Shown: positions 46,771-55,813, numbered from the stretch's first letter. The stretch is DNA of 64,000 bases from Pseudomonas sp. QTF5 (GCF_000512695.2 NZ_AZRW02000006.1:124001-188000), one strand, 5' to 3'. Program-made: numbers and translations. Notes: generated by a model not told the origin, from the letters alone.

Positions 46771-48225
46771 CTAGTATTTCCAGAAAACCGGTATGAACAG
46801 CACCAGAACGGTGAGGATTTCCAGTCTTCCCAGCAGCATGCCAAAGGTCAGCAGCCATTTGGCGGCATCGGGCAGTGTCGAGAAGTTTCCTGCCGGGCCA
46901 ATGATCGAACCAACGCCAGGTCCCACGTTACAGACGGCAGTGGCCGCGCCACTCAATGCGGTGGTCCAGTCCAGGCCGATGAGCGCCAGGCCCATGGCGA
47001 TCGCCCCGATCGTGATGGTGAAAAAGAATGAAAACGTCAGGAGTGAGCGGGCGATATCCTCATCGATGGGGTGATTGTTGTATTTTTTCCGGATGACAGC
47101 TCGAGGGTGGATCAATTGTTTCAGGCTGCCCATGAGCAGGGCGCCAGCCACTTGAAAGCGGAAGATTTTAAGGCCGCCAGCGGTGGAGCCGGAGCAGCCG
47201 CCGACAAAGGTCAGATAAAAGAACAGCAACACGGAGAAACTGCCCCATAACGTGTAATCCCCCAGCGCCACGCCGGTCGTCGTGACCACCGAAGTCACGT
47301 TGACCGCCACGATCCGAAACGCCTCCCACCAGCCGTACTGGCTGTGCAAGCACAACCAGGTGCCGACCAGCAGCGAGGTAATGAGCAAAAAGCCAATGAA
47401 CCCGCGTACCTGGTGATCGTTGAGCAGGGCGCGTCTATTCCCGCGCAACAGGCTCACATACAGCGTAAAAGGCAGGCTGCCCAGAATCATGACCACCACC
47501 GCCACCCAATGAATGGCCGGTTGCGTCCAGTGCGCCAGAGAAGCATCGGAAGTGGAAAAACCTCCCGTGGAAATCAACGACATTGCATGGTTGACGGCTT
47601 CGAACGGCGTCATGCCTGCCATCCACAAGGCCAGCGTGGAAAGAGCGGTAAGTCCGATATACAGCCCCAGAATATATTTGGCGGCGACGTGGGAGCGTGG
47701 TGTGACCTTCTCTGACCAGTCGGATGATTCGGTCTGAAACAGCCGCATGCCCCCGACCCGCAATAGCGGCAAGATGGCCACGGCCATGCCGATGAAGCCG
47801 ATTCCGCCCAGCCAATGCAGCATTGAACGCCAGATCAGCAACCCGGGAGAGGCGGTGTCCAGACCGGTCAGGATGGTCGATCCGGTGGTGGTGATGCCGG
47901 ACATCGTTTCAAAAAACGCGTCGGTGTAGCTGATGTGCTGGATAAAGACCATGGGCAATGCGGCGAACATGCAGACGACTACCCAACTGGCGGTCGTCAG
48001 CATGTACATATCGCGGGGACGCAGCTGAGCGTCCTCAGGACGTCCCTTGTTAATCAACAGCAGCCCGGACACCACCGTGATCAGGATTGACCACAGAAAG
48101 GCTGACATCTCATCGTTGCGCTCATAGATCACCAGTGTGAGCAGCGGTATCGCCATGCTCACTGCCAGCGTGATCAGAAAAATACCCAAGATGAAACCGA
48201 TAAGCCGCAGTACCGCAATGGACAT
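46771..48225 (-). CDS. trkH: TrkH family potassium uptake protein
   Basis: 484 residues. Four pore loops with the filter glycines: SGITTTGSTI near 112, SLISTGGFST near 222, VVTTTGVALG near 318 and AVCNVGPGVGSI near 432. Membrane subunit of the Trk potassium system working with cytoplasmic TrkA. ATG 48225 (MSIAVLRLIGF) fits the family; the open frame continues upstream to 48519 into repeat sequence and is not part of the protein. Confidence 0.93.
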   Translation of the reverse strand: MSIAVLRLIGFILGIFLITLAVSMAIPLLTLVIYERNDEMSAFLWSILITVVSGLLLINKGRPEDAQLRPRDMYMLTTASWVVVCMFAALPMVFIQHISYTDAFFETMSGITTTGSTILTGLDTASPGLLIWRSMLHWLGGIGFIGMAVAILPLLRVGGMRLFQTESSDWSEKVTPRSHVAAKYILGLYIGLTALSTLALWMAGMTPFEAVNHAMSLISTGGFSTSDASLAHWTQPAIHWVAVVVMILGSLPFTLYVSLLRGNRRALLNDHQVRGFIGFLLITSLLVGTWLCLHSQYGWWEAFRIVAVNVTSVVTTTGVALGDYTLWGSFSVLLFFYLTFVGGCSGSTAGGLKIFRFQVAGALLMGSLKQLIHPRAVIRKKYNNHPIDEDIARSLLTFSFFFTITIGAIAMGLALIGLDWTTALSGAATAVCNVGPGVGSIIGPAGNFSTLPDAAKWLLTFGMLLGRLEILTVLVLFIPVFWKY

Positions 48226-48357
48226 AAATAACGCCTGTCTTGTTAGCGCCGCGCAGTATCGATCGGCTTGTCGTTTTGTCTCGTAAAGTTTGCGTAACTT
48301 TTTTCTTTTCCTCGGATTCTCTGTGCGCGCGGGTAGAAGCATAGCTATATCGGCCCT

Positions 48358-48387
48358 GGTAGGAGCGAGGCTTGCCCGCGAAGGCGG
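48358..48387. repeat. Single REP half-site
   Basis: GGTAGGAGCGAGGCTTGCCC then GCGAAGGCGG, one degenerate REP arm without a facing partner. Confidence 0.6.
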
Positions 48388-48411
48388 CCTGATAGCCGAC
48401 CGGGATTTTTT

Positions 48412-48691
48412 GATGGTGTACATATCCGTTTCTGCGGTAGGGGCGGCTGGCGGTTTCGTTCTTACAGCGAGTCCCTTTTCCAAACGCCGAAAAGGAACCA
48501 AAAGGCTTTGCCCCTCCATTCGGTGCCTCGCCTAGGCTCGGCATGCCATAACGAAGGCATTGCTCCGGGGGCCCGCCGCCATCGGCCATCCATGGCCGGG
48601 GGCGGCTACCGCGGCATCCTTGCCGCGGTGCCCCCTGCGCAATACCTGCGTTCGGCCTCTGGGAAAGGGGCAACAGATCAAGATCAAAAGC
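48412..48691 (+). repeat. ~280-bp intergenic repeat, copy 1
   Basis: Starts GGTGTACATATCCGTTTCTG and ends ATCAAGATCAAAAGC. Contains ACAGCGAGTCCCTTTTCC, GGTGCCTCGCCTAGGCTCGG and GCCGCCATCGGCCATCCATGG. The same landmarks occur in copy 2 in reverse orientation. Internal stems (CCGCGGCATCCTTGCCGCGG) suggest a structured element. Resembles repeats often seen between pseudomonad genes. Confidence 0.8.
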
Positions 48692-48727
48692 CAAAGCAAC
48701 AGCAACAGCAACGGCAAGACCAACAGC

Positions 48728-48751
48728 TTCGCGAGCAAGCCCGCTCCCACA
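48728..48751. repeat. Single REP half-site
   Basis: TTCGCGAGCAAGCCCGCTCC then CACA, one REP arm inside the spacer between the two large repeats. Confidence 0.7.
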
Positions 48752-48902
48752 GTTGGACTGGGTACATCCCGGGAAAAATTGGTCGACTGACAGGTCGCTA
48801 TCGCAGCGATGCCGCGACCCGACAAGCCAGCCCCCACAAAAAATCAGTGCACATCCGCTCTGCTTTTCACCACTCAACAGGCCGAGCGTTAGCTCGCCTG
48901 CA

Positions 48903-49199
48903 GCTTTTGATCTTGATGCACCGTCCCCTCGAGAGGCTGAGTGGAGGTTCTGCGCAGTGGGCAACCCGGCATGGATGCCGGGTTAGCCGCCCCCGGCCAT
49001 GGATGGCCGATGGCGGCGGGCCCACGGAGCAGGACCGGAGCGAGGGCATGCCGAGCCTAAGCGAGGCACCGAACGAAAGGGGCAGAAGCGCTTTGGTTAC
49101 TTTCCGCCGGGCCGCGCAGGCTTTTCGAAAGTGACTCGCTGTAAAAGCGAAACCAATAGAAGCCGTGACCACAGAAACGGATATGTACACCCTCAAAAT
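48903..49199 (-). repeat. ~295-bp intergenic repeat, copy 2, inverted
   Basis: Begins GCTTTTGATCTTGAT and ends CGGATATGTACACCCTCAAA, the complement of the copy 1 start. Contains CCATGGATGGCCGATGGCGG and CCGAGCCTAAGCGAGGCACC. Its centre carries AACCCGGCATGGATGCCGGG, a perfect stem where copy 1 has a different compensated stem, which implies conserved structure. Confidence 0.8.
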
Positions 49200-49269
49200 C
49201 GCGAAGATGTGTACACGGCCAGTCAGAAACGCCGGTATAGACTGAGAGCTATCACGACGGGAGAGACGC

Positions 49270-49344
49270 GTGAAATACAGAACAGTGTTGCTGCTCAGTC
49301 TTACGCCTATATGGGCCCCGGCGCCGAAGAAAGCACGCCCATGA
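49270..49344 (+). CDS. Possible 24-codon leader peptide coupled to the downstream permease gene
   Basis: GTG 49270 has GGAG 6 bases upstream. The product starts VKYRTVLLLSLTPIWAPA and ends at TGA 49342-49344, overlapping ATG 49341 of the next gene as ATGA. The permease gene itself has no visible ribosome binding site. No protein-level homology can be judged at this length. Confidence 0.3.
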   Translation: MKYRTVLLLSLTPIWAPAPKKARP

Positions 49345-50030
49345 TCGGCGCCGAACTGCTGTCACCGCAAAGCCTTGCAGTTGGCTGGCTGATTTACGTG
49401 CCGGTAGTGATCTGGGCTGTCTGTCGCGCGCCCTGGGTTGAATTGTTCAGCGATAGCCGCCGTCAGCATCTGTTGTTCGGCACGGTGTTCGCGCTGTTCA
49501 TGCTCTGGCTGGTGCGACGGGACTTCGACACCGGCGTGTCCTATCACTTCATTGGCATGACGGCGGTGACGTTGCTGCTGGATTGGCCATTGGCGATTGT
49601 CGGCGGGTTGGTCGCGCAAACGGGATTGGTGCTGCTCGGACGGCAGGACATGGCGGCCATGGGGGTTAACGGCGCGCTGCTGATTCTGTTGCCGGTGCTG
49701 ATCACCGAGTGCTGCGCAATCCTGGTCGAGCGCGCGCAGCCGCGTAATCCCTTTGTGTACATCTTCTGTTCCGGTTTTTTTGCCGCTGCGTTGTCGGCCC
49801 TGTTGTGTTTGATTCTGGCGCTCACATTGCTGTGGTACGACGAACGTTTCGCCATGCCGTATTGGCTGGAAGATTTTGTCGGCTATCTATGGCTGCTGAT
49901 TTTTCCGGAAGCGTTTATCAACGGCATGGTGGTCAGTGCATTGGTGGTGTTCTGCCCCGAATGGCTGGAGACGTTCAATCGCACGCGCTACCTTTCGGCG
50001 CCCTGGAAGGACGACGATCCCAAATCTTGA
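49341..50030 (+). CDS. Energy-coupling factor ABC transporter permease-like membrane protein
   Basis: 229 residues, six to seven membrane segments. MIGAELLSPQSLAVGWLIYVP start, YHFIGMTAVTLLLDWPLAIVGGLVAQTGLVLLG near 80 and WLLIFPEAFINGMVVSALVVFCPEWLETF near 190. This resembles the CbiM-like substrate component of ECF transporters (HxxGM motif). No ATPase or T component follows, so the role is unclear. ATG 49311 is an in-frame alternative. Same neighbourhood (before yacG) as in other pseudomonads. Confidence 0.7.
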   Translation: MIGAELLSPQSLAVGWLIYVPVVIWAVCRAPWVELFSDSRRQHLLFGTVFALFMLWLVRRDFDTGVSYHFIGMTAVTLLLDWPLAIVGGLVAQTGLVLLGRQDMAAMGVNGALLILLPVLITECCAILVERAQPRNPFVYIFCSGFFAAALSALLCLILALTLLWYDERFAMPYWLEDFVGYLWLLIFPEAFINGMVVSALVVFCPEWLETFNRTRYLSAPWKDDDPKS

Positions 50031-50093
50031 TCCACATCAAATCCAAAAAACGTTGCCGAATCCATGCTCTGGAAAACCTTCAGGAGCATTGAA

Positions 50094-50309
50094 ATGAGTG
50101 TCTACGAATGGGCCAGGCAGGAGTTGCGTCAGAGTCTGGATGTGGCGCAAGAGGTGGGCTTCGATCCGGGATTGAGCCTGCGCGCCTTGCTCAGTGCGGT
50201 GGTGCAGCAGAGCAAGGCGGTACGCAATATCGAAGACCTGGCCGATGAGTTGCGGTTTCTCGCCGAGAACCTCGACGAAGGCCAGGATTACGGCTTTATG
50301 CGGCCCTGA
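50094..50309 (+). CDS. Conserved small hypothetical protein
   Basis: 71 residues: MSVYEWARQELRQSLDVAQEVGFDPGLSLRALLSAVVQQSKAVRNIEDLADELRFLAENLDEG. Helical, soluble, no known domain that I recognise. CAGGAGCATTGAA gives a good ribosome binding site for ATG 50094. Converges with yacG (9 bases apart). Confidence 0.7.
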   Translation: MSVYEWARQELRQSLDVAQEVGFDPGLSLRALLSAVVQQSKAVRNIEDLADELRFLAENLDEGQDYGFMRP

Positions 50310-50318
50310 GGGTCGGGA

Positions 50319-50519
50319 TCAGTGACGCGGGTCGAAGTCTTCGCTGAACAGTTCGTCTTCGGCATCCGGGCTCACCGGAATCTTGTGTTCTTCCGACGCC
50401 CAGGCGCCCAGGTCGATCAGTTTGCAACGGTCTGAACAGAATGGCCGGAACTTGTTCTCGGGACTCCATTCGACAGGGGCGCCACAGGTTGGGCAATCGA
50501 CGGTTGGGGTTTGGCTCAT
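50319..50519 (-). CDS. yacG: DNA gyrase inhibitor YacG
   Basis: 66 residues. Zinc-binding [10 protein letters not shown] at residue 9 and [21 protein letters not shown] near 28, the family signature. In E. coli it binds GyrB and inhibits DNA binding. Start overlaps the coaE stop (ATGA). Genes coaE-yacG follow pilD, the standard order. Confidence 0.93.
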   Translation of the reverse strand: MSQTPTVDCPTCGAPVEWSPENKFRPFCSDRCKLIDLGAWASEEHKIPVSPDAEDELFSEDFDPRH

Positions 50520-51139
50520 GACTGGCCTCCACGCAAAGTAAGGTAAAAGTGATGCAGGCGTTCGACCTCGCTGTGCAGCCAGGCGAGGTCGCGGTCGTTG
50601 ACCACCACATCGTCGGCATGGCTCACGCGGTCCTGTCGGCTGGACTGGGCCTTGAGGATCGCCTGGACCTGCTGTTCGCTGGTCTGGTCACGCTGCAGCG
50701 TGCGTTCGATCTGTAACTGTTCCGGGGCATCGATCACCAAAACCCGTTGGGTCATGGCGTACTGCCCGGACTCGATCAGCAGCGGCGAAACCAGAATCGC
50801 GTAAGACGATTGTGCCTTGGCCAGATGGTGGGTGATTTCTTGGGCGATCAGCGGATGCAGCAGCGCTTCGAGCCAGCGGCGTTCATCCGGCACTTCGAAG
50901 ATCAGCTTGCGCAGCGCCGCACGATCCAGTTGGCCGTCGGCTTGCAGTACGCCGTGGCCAAAGTGCTCGGCGATCTTCGCCAGTGCCGGGCGACCGGGTT
51001 CGACCACCCAGCGAGCCGCATGATCGGCGTCCACCACGTGCACGCCCAGATCGATGAAGTGCTGGGCTGCCGCGCTTTTGCCGCTGCCGATGCCGCCGGT
51101 CAGGCCGAGAATCCAGGGTTTTTCCACAGGGGTATTCAT
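50516..51139 (-). CDS. coaE: Dephospho-CoA kinase
   Basis: 207 residues. Final step of coenzyme A synthesis: ATP-dependent phosphorylation of dephospho-CoA. Walker [14 protein letters not shown] at residue 12, [13 protein letters not shown] near 38, and [10 protein letters not shown] near 120. ATG 51139 opens the P-loop region; the upstream frame to 51430 lies inside pilD. Overlaps the pilD stop (ATGA). Confidence 0.95.
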   Translation of the reverse strand: MNTPVEKPWILGLTGGIGSGKSAAAQHFIDLGVHVVDADHAARWVVEPGRPALAKIAEHFGHGVLQADGQLDRAALRKLIFEVPDERRWLEALLHPLIAQEITHHLAKAQSSYAILVSPLLIESGQYAMTQRVLVIDAPEQLQIERTLQRDQTSEQQVQAILKAQSSRQDRVSHADDVVVNDRDLAWLHSEVERLHHFYLTLRGGQS

Positions 51140-52008
51140 TTCAAACCGACAAACAGCCAATAGAAGCCGGTTATTTGACCACCCCAGAGCAAGGCAATCC
51201 AGCCGGCAATGGCCAGATAGGGGCCAAAGGGCAGCGGTGTCGAGGTTTTCGCGTCCCGCAGGCGCAGCAAAATCACCCCGATAATGGCGCCCAGCAGCGA
51301 TGACAGCAGGATGGTCAGCGGCAGGATCTGCCAGCCGCCCCAGGCGCCGAGCATCGCCAACAGCTTGAAGTCCCCGTAGCCGATGCCGTCCTTGCCGGTG
51401 ATCAGCTTGAACAGCCAGAACACCGTCCACAGCGCCATGTAGCCGGCCACCGCACCCCAGAACGCGTCATGCAGCGAGACGAAGAGCCCGAAACTGTTGA
51501 CGATCAACCCCAGCCATATCAACGGCAGTACCAGCACGTCCGGCAACAGTTGGTGTTCGGCGTCGATCAGGCTCATCGCCAACAGACCCCAGCTCAGGAC
51601 CAGCACCATGCAGGCCTGCCAGCCGAAACCGAAATGCCAGGCGACGAACGCCGACAGCACGCCACAGGCCAGTTCGGTCAGCGGGTAACGTTTGCTGATC
51701 GGCGTCGCGCAGCTCGAGCATCGCCCACGTAAAAACAGATAACTGAGCACGGGAATGTTTTCCCACGCTCGAATCCGATGGCCACAGTGGGGGCACTCGG
51801 AGTGAGGCAGTATCAGGTTGTAAGCCGGGCCGGGGGCTTCGGGTGGCAAATCCAGGACGTCATGGGCCTGCAGGCGCCATTCACGCTCAAGCATTTTCGG
51901 CAGGCGCCAGACCACCACGTTGAGAAAACTGCCGATCAGCAAGCCGATCACCCATGCAGTGATCACGAAGGTCAGCGGATTAAGACTCAGAAATTCGTTC
52001 AAGGACAT
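51136..52008 (-). CDS. pilD: Prepilin peptidase / N-methyltransferase PilD
   Basis: 290 residues, several membrane segments. N-terminal cytoplasmic zinc site [29 protein letters not shown] (near 72-100), catalytic aspartates in [11 protein letters not shown] (near 150) and [18 protein letters not shown] (near 212). Cleaves the leader of the pilins in this window (FimT, FimU, PilV/W/X/E, PilA) and methylates the new N-terminus; also serves type II secretion. Downstream of pilC. Confidence 0.96.
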   Translation of the reverse strand: MSLNEFLSLNPLTFVITAWVIGLLIGSFLNVVVWRLPKMLEREWRLQAHDVLDLPPEAPGPAYNLILPHSECPHCGHRIRAWENIPVLSYLFLRGRCSSCATPISKRYPLTELACGVLSAFVAWHFGFGWQACMVLVLSWGLLAMSLIDAEHQLLPDVLVLPLIWLGLIVNSFGLFVSLHDAFWGAVAGYMALWTVFWLFKLITGKDGIGYGDFKLLAMLGAWGGWQILPLTILLSSLLGAIIGVILLRLRDAKTSTPLPFGPYLAIAGWIALLWGGQITGFYWLFVGLK

Positions 52009-52009
52009 A

Positions 52010-53227
52010 TCAGATCGCTGAGCCGAGTTGGAAAATGGGCAGGTACATCGCAACCACCAGGCCGCCGACGATAACCCCCAGCACCACCATGATGAACGGT
52101 TCCATCAGACTGGTCAGGTTATCGACCATGTTATCCACTTCGTCCTCATAGAAGCTCGCGACCTTGTCGAGCATGTCGTCCAGCGCGCCGGACTCTTCGC
52201 CAATGGCCGTCATCTGGATGGCCATGGTCGGAAAGATACCGGAGGTGCGCATGGAAAAGTTCAGCTGCATGCCAGTTGAAACGTCCTGCTTGATGCGTAA
52301 TACCGCTCGCTTGAACACGATATTGCCGGTCGCGCCCGCGACTGAATCCAGGGCTTCGACCAGTGGCACCCCGGCGGCGAACGTCGTCGACAAGGTGCGG
52401 GCGTAACGGGCCACGGCGGACTTGTACATGAGCGCGCCAACCAAAGGCAGTTTCAGCAGCCAGGTGTCCATTCGGTCCCGAAAACCCGGGGACTTCTTAA
52501 AGGCATGGCGGACGCCGAAGACCAGCGCACCCAGCATGCCGAGCACCATCCACCACCAGGCCTGCAGGAACTCCGACAAGCCGATGACCATCACGGTGAA
52601 CGCCGGCAGTTCGGCGCCAAACCCCGAGAACACCGACTCGAACTGCGGCACAACCTTGACCAGCAAAATCCCGGTCACAATGATCGCGACGCACACCACC
52701 GCCAGCGGGTAGGTCATGGCTTTCTTGATCTTGGCCTTGAGGCTTTCGCTCTTTTCCTTGTAGGTCGCTACCCGTTCCAACAGGGTATCCAGGGCGCCGG
52801 CCTGCTCGCCGGCATCCACCAGGTTGCAGTACAGCTCATCGAAATACTGGGGCTTTTTGCGCAGGGCTGCGGCGAAGCTGTTGCCGGCCGCGACTTCCTG
52901 TTTCACCTCATCCACCAGCTTGCGCATGTTCGGGTTATCGAAGCCCTCGCCGATAATGTCGAACGATTGCAGCAGCGGTACGCCGGCTTTCATCATGGTC
53001 GCCATCTGCCGGGTAAACAGGGCAATGTCCAGAGCCTTGATGCGTTTGCCTGCACGGAAAATGGACGCGGTTTTTTTCCGCACCTTGCCCGGGTTGATGC
53101 CTTGCTTGCGTAACTGCGCCTTGATCAGCGCGGGATTTTGGCCGGTCAACTCGCCGGTCATTCTTGCGCCTTTTTTGTCTGTGCCTTCCCAGGCATATAC
53201 ATTGATTTTCGCTGCTTTGACCGCCAT
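52010..53227 (-). CDS. pilC: Type IV pilus inner membrane platform protein PilC
   Basis: 405 residues. Two GspF domains: FTRQMATMMKAGVPLLQSFDII near 70 and YARTLSTTFAAGVPLVEALDSVAGATGN near 270, each followed by membrane segments, and the C-terminal EPFIMVVLGVIVGGLVVAMYLPIFQLG. Couples the PilB ATPase to pilin insertion. Immediately downstream of pilB. Confidence 0.96.
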   Translation of the reverse strand: MAVKAAKINVYAWEGTDKKGARMTGELTGQNPALIKAQLRKQGINPGKVRKKTASIFRAGKRIKALDIALFTRQMATMMKAGVPLLQSFDIIGEGFDNPNMRKLVDEVKQEVAAGNSFAAALRKKPQYFDELYCNLVDAGEQAGALDTLLERVATYKEKSESLKAKIKKAMTYPLAVVCVAIIVTGILLVKVVPQFESVFSGFGAELPAFTVMVIGLSEFLQAWWWMVLGMLGALVFGVRHAFKKSPGFRDRMDTWLLKLPLVGALMYKSAVARYARTLSTTFAAGVPLVEALDSVAGATGNIVFKRAVLRIKQDVSTGMQLNFSMRTSGIFPTMAIQMTAIGEESGALDDMLDKVASFYEDEVDNMVDNLTSLMEPFIMVVLGVIVGGLVVAMYLPIFQLGSAI

Positions 53228-53229
53228 GT

Positions 53230-54930
53230 TCAGTCCTTCGTGACCCGGTTGATTTCTTCAAGGCTGGTGATGCCTTGCATGGCCTTGAGCAGGCCCGAAG
53301 TGCGCAGGTCGTTGAAGCCGTCCTTACGCATCTGGATGTCGATTTCCAGTGAATTGCCTTCGGCCATGATCAGCCGTTGCAGGTCCGGGGTATTTTTTAC
53401 CACTTCATAAATCCCTACTCGCCCTTTGTAACCGCCGTTGCACTGGTCGCAACCGACCGGTTCATAGATCGTGAACGAGCCGATGCGTTCCTCGGGAAAA
53501 CCTTCCTTGAGTAACGCCTCGCGGGGAATCTCGATGGGCATTTTGCAATGGCTGCACAGTTTGCGCGCCAGGCGTTGGGCGATGATCAGGCTGACCGAAG
53601 TCGCGATGTTGAACCCCTGAATCCCCATGTTGTGCAGGCGGGTCAGGGTTTGCGCGGCGCTGTTGGTGTGCAGGGTGGAAAGCACCATATGCCCGGTCTG
53701 GGCGGCCTTGATGGCAATCTCGGCGGTTTCGAGGTCGCGGATTTCGCCGACCATGATCACGTCCGGGTCCTGACGCAGAAACGAGCGCAGCGCCTGGGCG
53801 AAATCCAGTCCCTGCCTGGGATTGACGTTGACCTGGTTGATGCCTTCGATGTTGATTTCTACCGGGTCTTCGGCAGTGGAAATATTGATGTCGACGGTGT
53901 TGAGGATGTTCAGCCCGGTATAGAGCGACACGGTCTTGCCCGAGCCGGTGGGGCCAGTCACCAGGATCATTCCCTGTGGCTGCTTGAGGGCGGCCATGTA
54001 CAGGTCTTTCTGGTCGGGTTCGTAACCGAGGGCATCGATGCCCATTTGTGCACTGGACGGGTCGAGGATCCGGATCACCACCTTCTCGCCCCACAGGGTC
54101 GGCAGGGTGTTGACCCGGAAGTCGATGGACTTGCTTTTGGACAGGCGCATCTTGATTCGCCCGTCCTGGGGTTTGCGCCGTTCGGAGATGTCGAGACTGG
54201 CCATGACCTTCAGCCGCGAAGCAATGCGGTTGGCCAGTTGTGTCGGCGGCCTAGCGACCTCCCGCAGCATGCCATCGGTGCGCATCCGCACGCGGTAGAT
54301 TTTTTCATAGGGCTCGAAATGCAGGTCGGAAGAACCGCTCTTGATCGCGTCGAGCAACATCTTGTGGACGAAGCGCACCACCGGCGCGTCATCGGCATCT
54401 TGCCCTGCGATGGGGTCCTGTTTCTGCTCATCGACCGACTCGATATCCACCCCGTCGAGGTCGACATCGGCCATGTCTTCCAGACCGGTGGATTGATTGT
54501 CGAAGAATTTTTCGATGGCGTCGCTGAGCTTGTCTTCCTCCACCAGGATGGCTTCGGTGCTCAGCCCGGTACTGAACTGGATGTCGTTGATGGCTTGATG
54601 ATTGGTCGGGTCGGAAATCCCCACGAACAGCTTGTTGCCCCGCCGCCAGAGGGGCAGGGCGTGGTGCTGACGGATCAGCTTCTCGCTGACCAGCCCTCGG
54701 GGTTGGGTGTCCTTGTCCAGGCAGTTGAGGTCCAGCAGGGCCATGCCGAAATGCTCCGAGGCCACTTCCGCGACCTGCCAGCTTTTCAGCAGTTTGTTTT
54801 GCACCAGATAGCTGACCAGCGAAATTCGATTGCGTTGGGCTTGCTGATACGCCTGTTGCGCACTTTGGTCGGTGATCAGCTCGGCCAGTACCAATTGCTT
54901 GGCCAGACCGCTAAGGGCAATGTCATTCAT
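53230..54930 (-). CDS. pilB: Type IV pilus extension ATPase PilB
   Basis: 566 residues. N-terminal T2SSE_N domain, then the ATPase domain: Walker A GPTGSGKTVSLY near residue 325, Asp box STAEDPVEI, Walker B GEIRDLETAEIAIKAAQTGHMVLSTLHTN, and the tetra-Cys zinc motif CSHCKMP...CDQCNGGYKGR near 460-500. Powers pilus extension. Divergent from pilA; followed by pilC and pilD in one operon. Confidence 0.96.
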   Translation of the reverse strand: MNDIALSGLAKQLVLAELITDQSAQQAYQQAQRNRISLVSYLVQNKLLKSWQVAEVASEHFGMALLDLNCLDKDTQPRGLVSEKLIRQHHALPLWRRGNKLFVGISDPTNHQAINDIQFSTGLSTEAILVEEDKLSDAIEKFFDNQSTGLEDMADVDLDGVDIESVDEQKQDPIAGQDADDAPVVRFVHKMLLDAIKSGSSDLHFEPYEKIYRVRMRTDGMLREVARPPTQLANRIASRLKVMASLDISERRKPQDGRIKMRLSKSKSIDFRVNTLPTLWGEKVVIRILDPSSAQMGIDALGYEPDQKDLYMAALKQPQGMILVTGPTGSGKTVSLYTGLNILNTVDINISTAEDPVEINIEGINQVNVNPRQGLDFAQALRSFLRQDPDVIMVGEIRDLETAEIAIKAAQTGHMVLSTLHTNSAAQTLTRLHNMGIQGFNIATSVSLIIAQRLARKLCSHCKMPIEIPREALLKEGFPEERIGSFTIYEPVGCDQCNGGYKGRVGIYEVVKNTPDLQRLIMAEGNSLEIDIQMRKDGFNDLRTSGLLKAMQGITSLEEINRVTKD

Positions 54931-55003
54931 TGGGATTCCGGACGCAGACGGTTAATGACTTATAGCCTAGTCAAGCAGTGGAACCAAACCAGTCGGGGTG
55001 AGG

Positions 55004-55018
55004 TGACAAAAAGTGTCA
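55004..55018 (+). promoter_or_regulatory. Candidate PilR binding site upstream of pilA
   Basis: TGACAAAAAGTGTCA, an inverted repeat of TGACA/TGTCA containing the GTGTC core reported for PilR sites. It lies about 75 bp upstream of the sigma-54 promoter, a normal enhancer distance, in the pilB-pilA divergent region. Confidence 0.5.
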
Positions 55019-55092
55019 GATAGTGCGGATCCTGGGGGGAGGAAAGGTCTTTGCCACGGTCTCGCGCTCCGCAGGCAGGGGCGCGCGCGGTT

Positions 55093-55108
55093 TGGCATGA
55101 CCTGTGCT
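55093..55108 (+). promoter_or_regulatory. Sigma-54 promoter of pilA
   Basis: TGGCATGACCTGTGCT with GG at 55094-55095 and GC at 55106-55107, ten bases apart, the -24/-12 pattern. About 50 bases before the pilA start. Matches known RpoN/PilR control of pilA. Confidence 0.8.
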
Positions 55109-55156
55109 GTGCCTTGTTCAGATCATGAGATTTCGACTCATGCATGGAGCCTGTCT

Positions 55157-55582
55157 ATGAAAAATCAAAATGGCTTTACCCTGATAGAGCTGTTGATCGT
55201 GGTGGCGATCATCGGGATTCTGGCGACGTTTGCGCTGCCGCAGTATTCGAAGTACCAGGCGCGGGCGAAGGTTACCGCTGCGGTTGCGGAAATCTCGGCA
55301 CTGAAGGTGCCTTTCGAAGACGTTATCAATCAAGGCACCGATATTGCCGCCCCCGCCGGGATCGGCGCGGCGAGCGCCACGGGTAATTGCACGATTACGG
55401 CAACGGGTACTGCCTCTACCGGTGCGGGCAGTATTGCTTGCACGATTCTCAACGCACCGGGGCCGGTGCTCAGCAAAACCGTCACGCTCACGCGCACACT
55501 TGCCGGTGGCTGGACTTGCGCCACTACGGTTGACGCGGAATACGCGCCTAAAGGTTGCCCTCCCGCTGCCGCTGCTGGCTGA
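55157..55582 (+). CDS. pilA: Major type IV pilin PilA
   Basis: 141 residues. Short leader MKNQNG, then FTLIELLIVVAIIGILATFALPQYSKYQARAKV with Glu+5. The globular part is Gly/Ala/Thr-rich; C-terminal cysteines in WTCATT and APKGCPP would form the disulfide-bonded loop. Subunit of the pilus fibre after processing by PilD. Divergent from pilBCD and preceded by a sigma-54 promoter. Confidence 0.92.
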   Translation: MKNQNGFTLIELLIVVAIIGILATFALPQYSKYQARAKVTAAVAEISALKVPFEDVINQGTDIAAPAGIGAASATGNCTITATGTASTGAGSIACTILNAPGPVLSKTVTLTRTLAGGWTCATTVDAEYAPKGCPPAAAAG

Positions 55583-55599
55583 TCCATTGTCATCCTGCC

Positions 55600-55636
55600 A
55601 AATGCCCCGCGTTTAACGACGCGAGGCATTTTTTTG
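55600..55636 (+). terminator. Terminator of pilA
   Basis: AAATGCCCCGCG, loop TTTAACGA, CGCGAGGCATTTTTTT, 17 bases after the pilA stop. Confidence 0.85.
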
Positions 55637-55734
55637 TTCGCTATTTTTGGGGCCAGGTAATCGAGAAACCCCCGACAATTCATGGCCTTAGGCCTGCGTT
55701 AAAACCCGCATGTTGCATGTAGATAATTTCGCAG

Positions 55735-55751
55735 TCATGCAATTTGCATGA
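55735..55751. promoter_or_regulatory. 17-bp palindrome upstream of the BON-domain gene
   Basis: TCATGCAATTTGCATGA, an 8-1-8 palindrome, 63 bases upstream of the sigma-54 promoter at 55814. The position suits an activator site; the cognate factor is unknown. A further partial match GCATGTTGCATGT lies at about 55709-55720. Confidence 0.4.
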
Positions 55752-55813
55752 TTACGAAAATTACCTTTGTAGTTAAGTAATTGATTTATAAGTATTTATT
55801 TTTTATCGGACAG

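Larger units (their letters stand above)
48226..49269. other. Long non-coding stretch rich in repeats
   Basis: More than 1 kb without a supported gene. It contains a half REP (48358-48387), two facing copies of a ~290-bp repeat, and another half REP between them. Open frames up to about 280 codons exist on both strands, but they run through repeats and have no family resemblance, so I leave them out. Confidence 0.7.

Noticed and set aside
48122..48964. 280-codon ORF on the minus strand
   Set aside because: Runs through a repeat copy, REP halves and the 5' end of trkH; no family pattern, biased composition.
48867..49196. 109-codon minus-strand ORF starting (M)RVYISVS
   Set aside because: Lies entirely in repeat copy 2; similar peptides arise from each copy of this repeat, so it is most likely non-coding.
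53548..55023. 491-codon ORF opposite pilB
   Set aside because: Antisense shadow of pilB and its promoter region.
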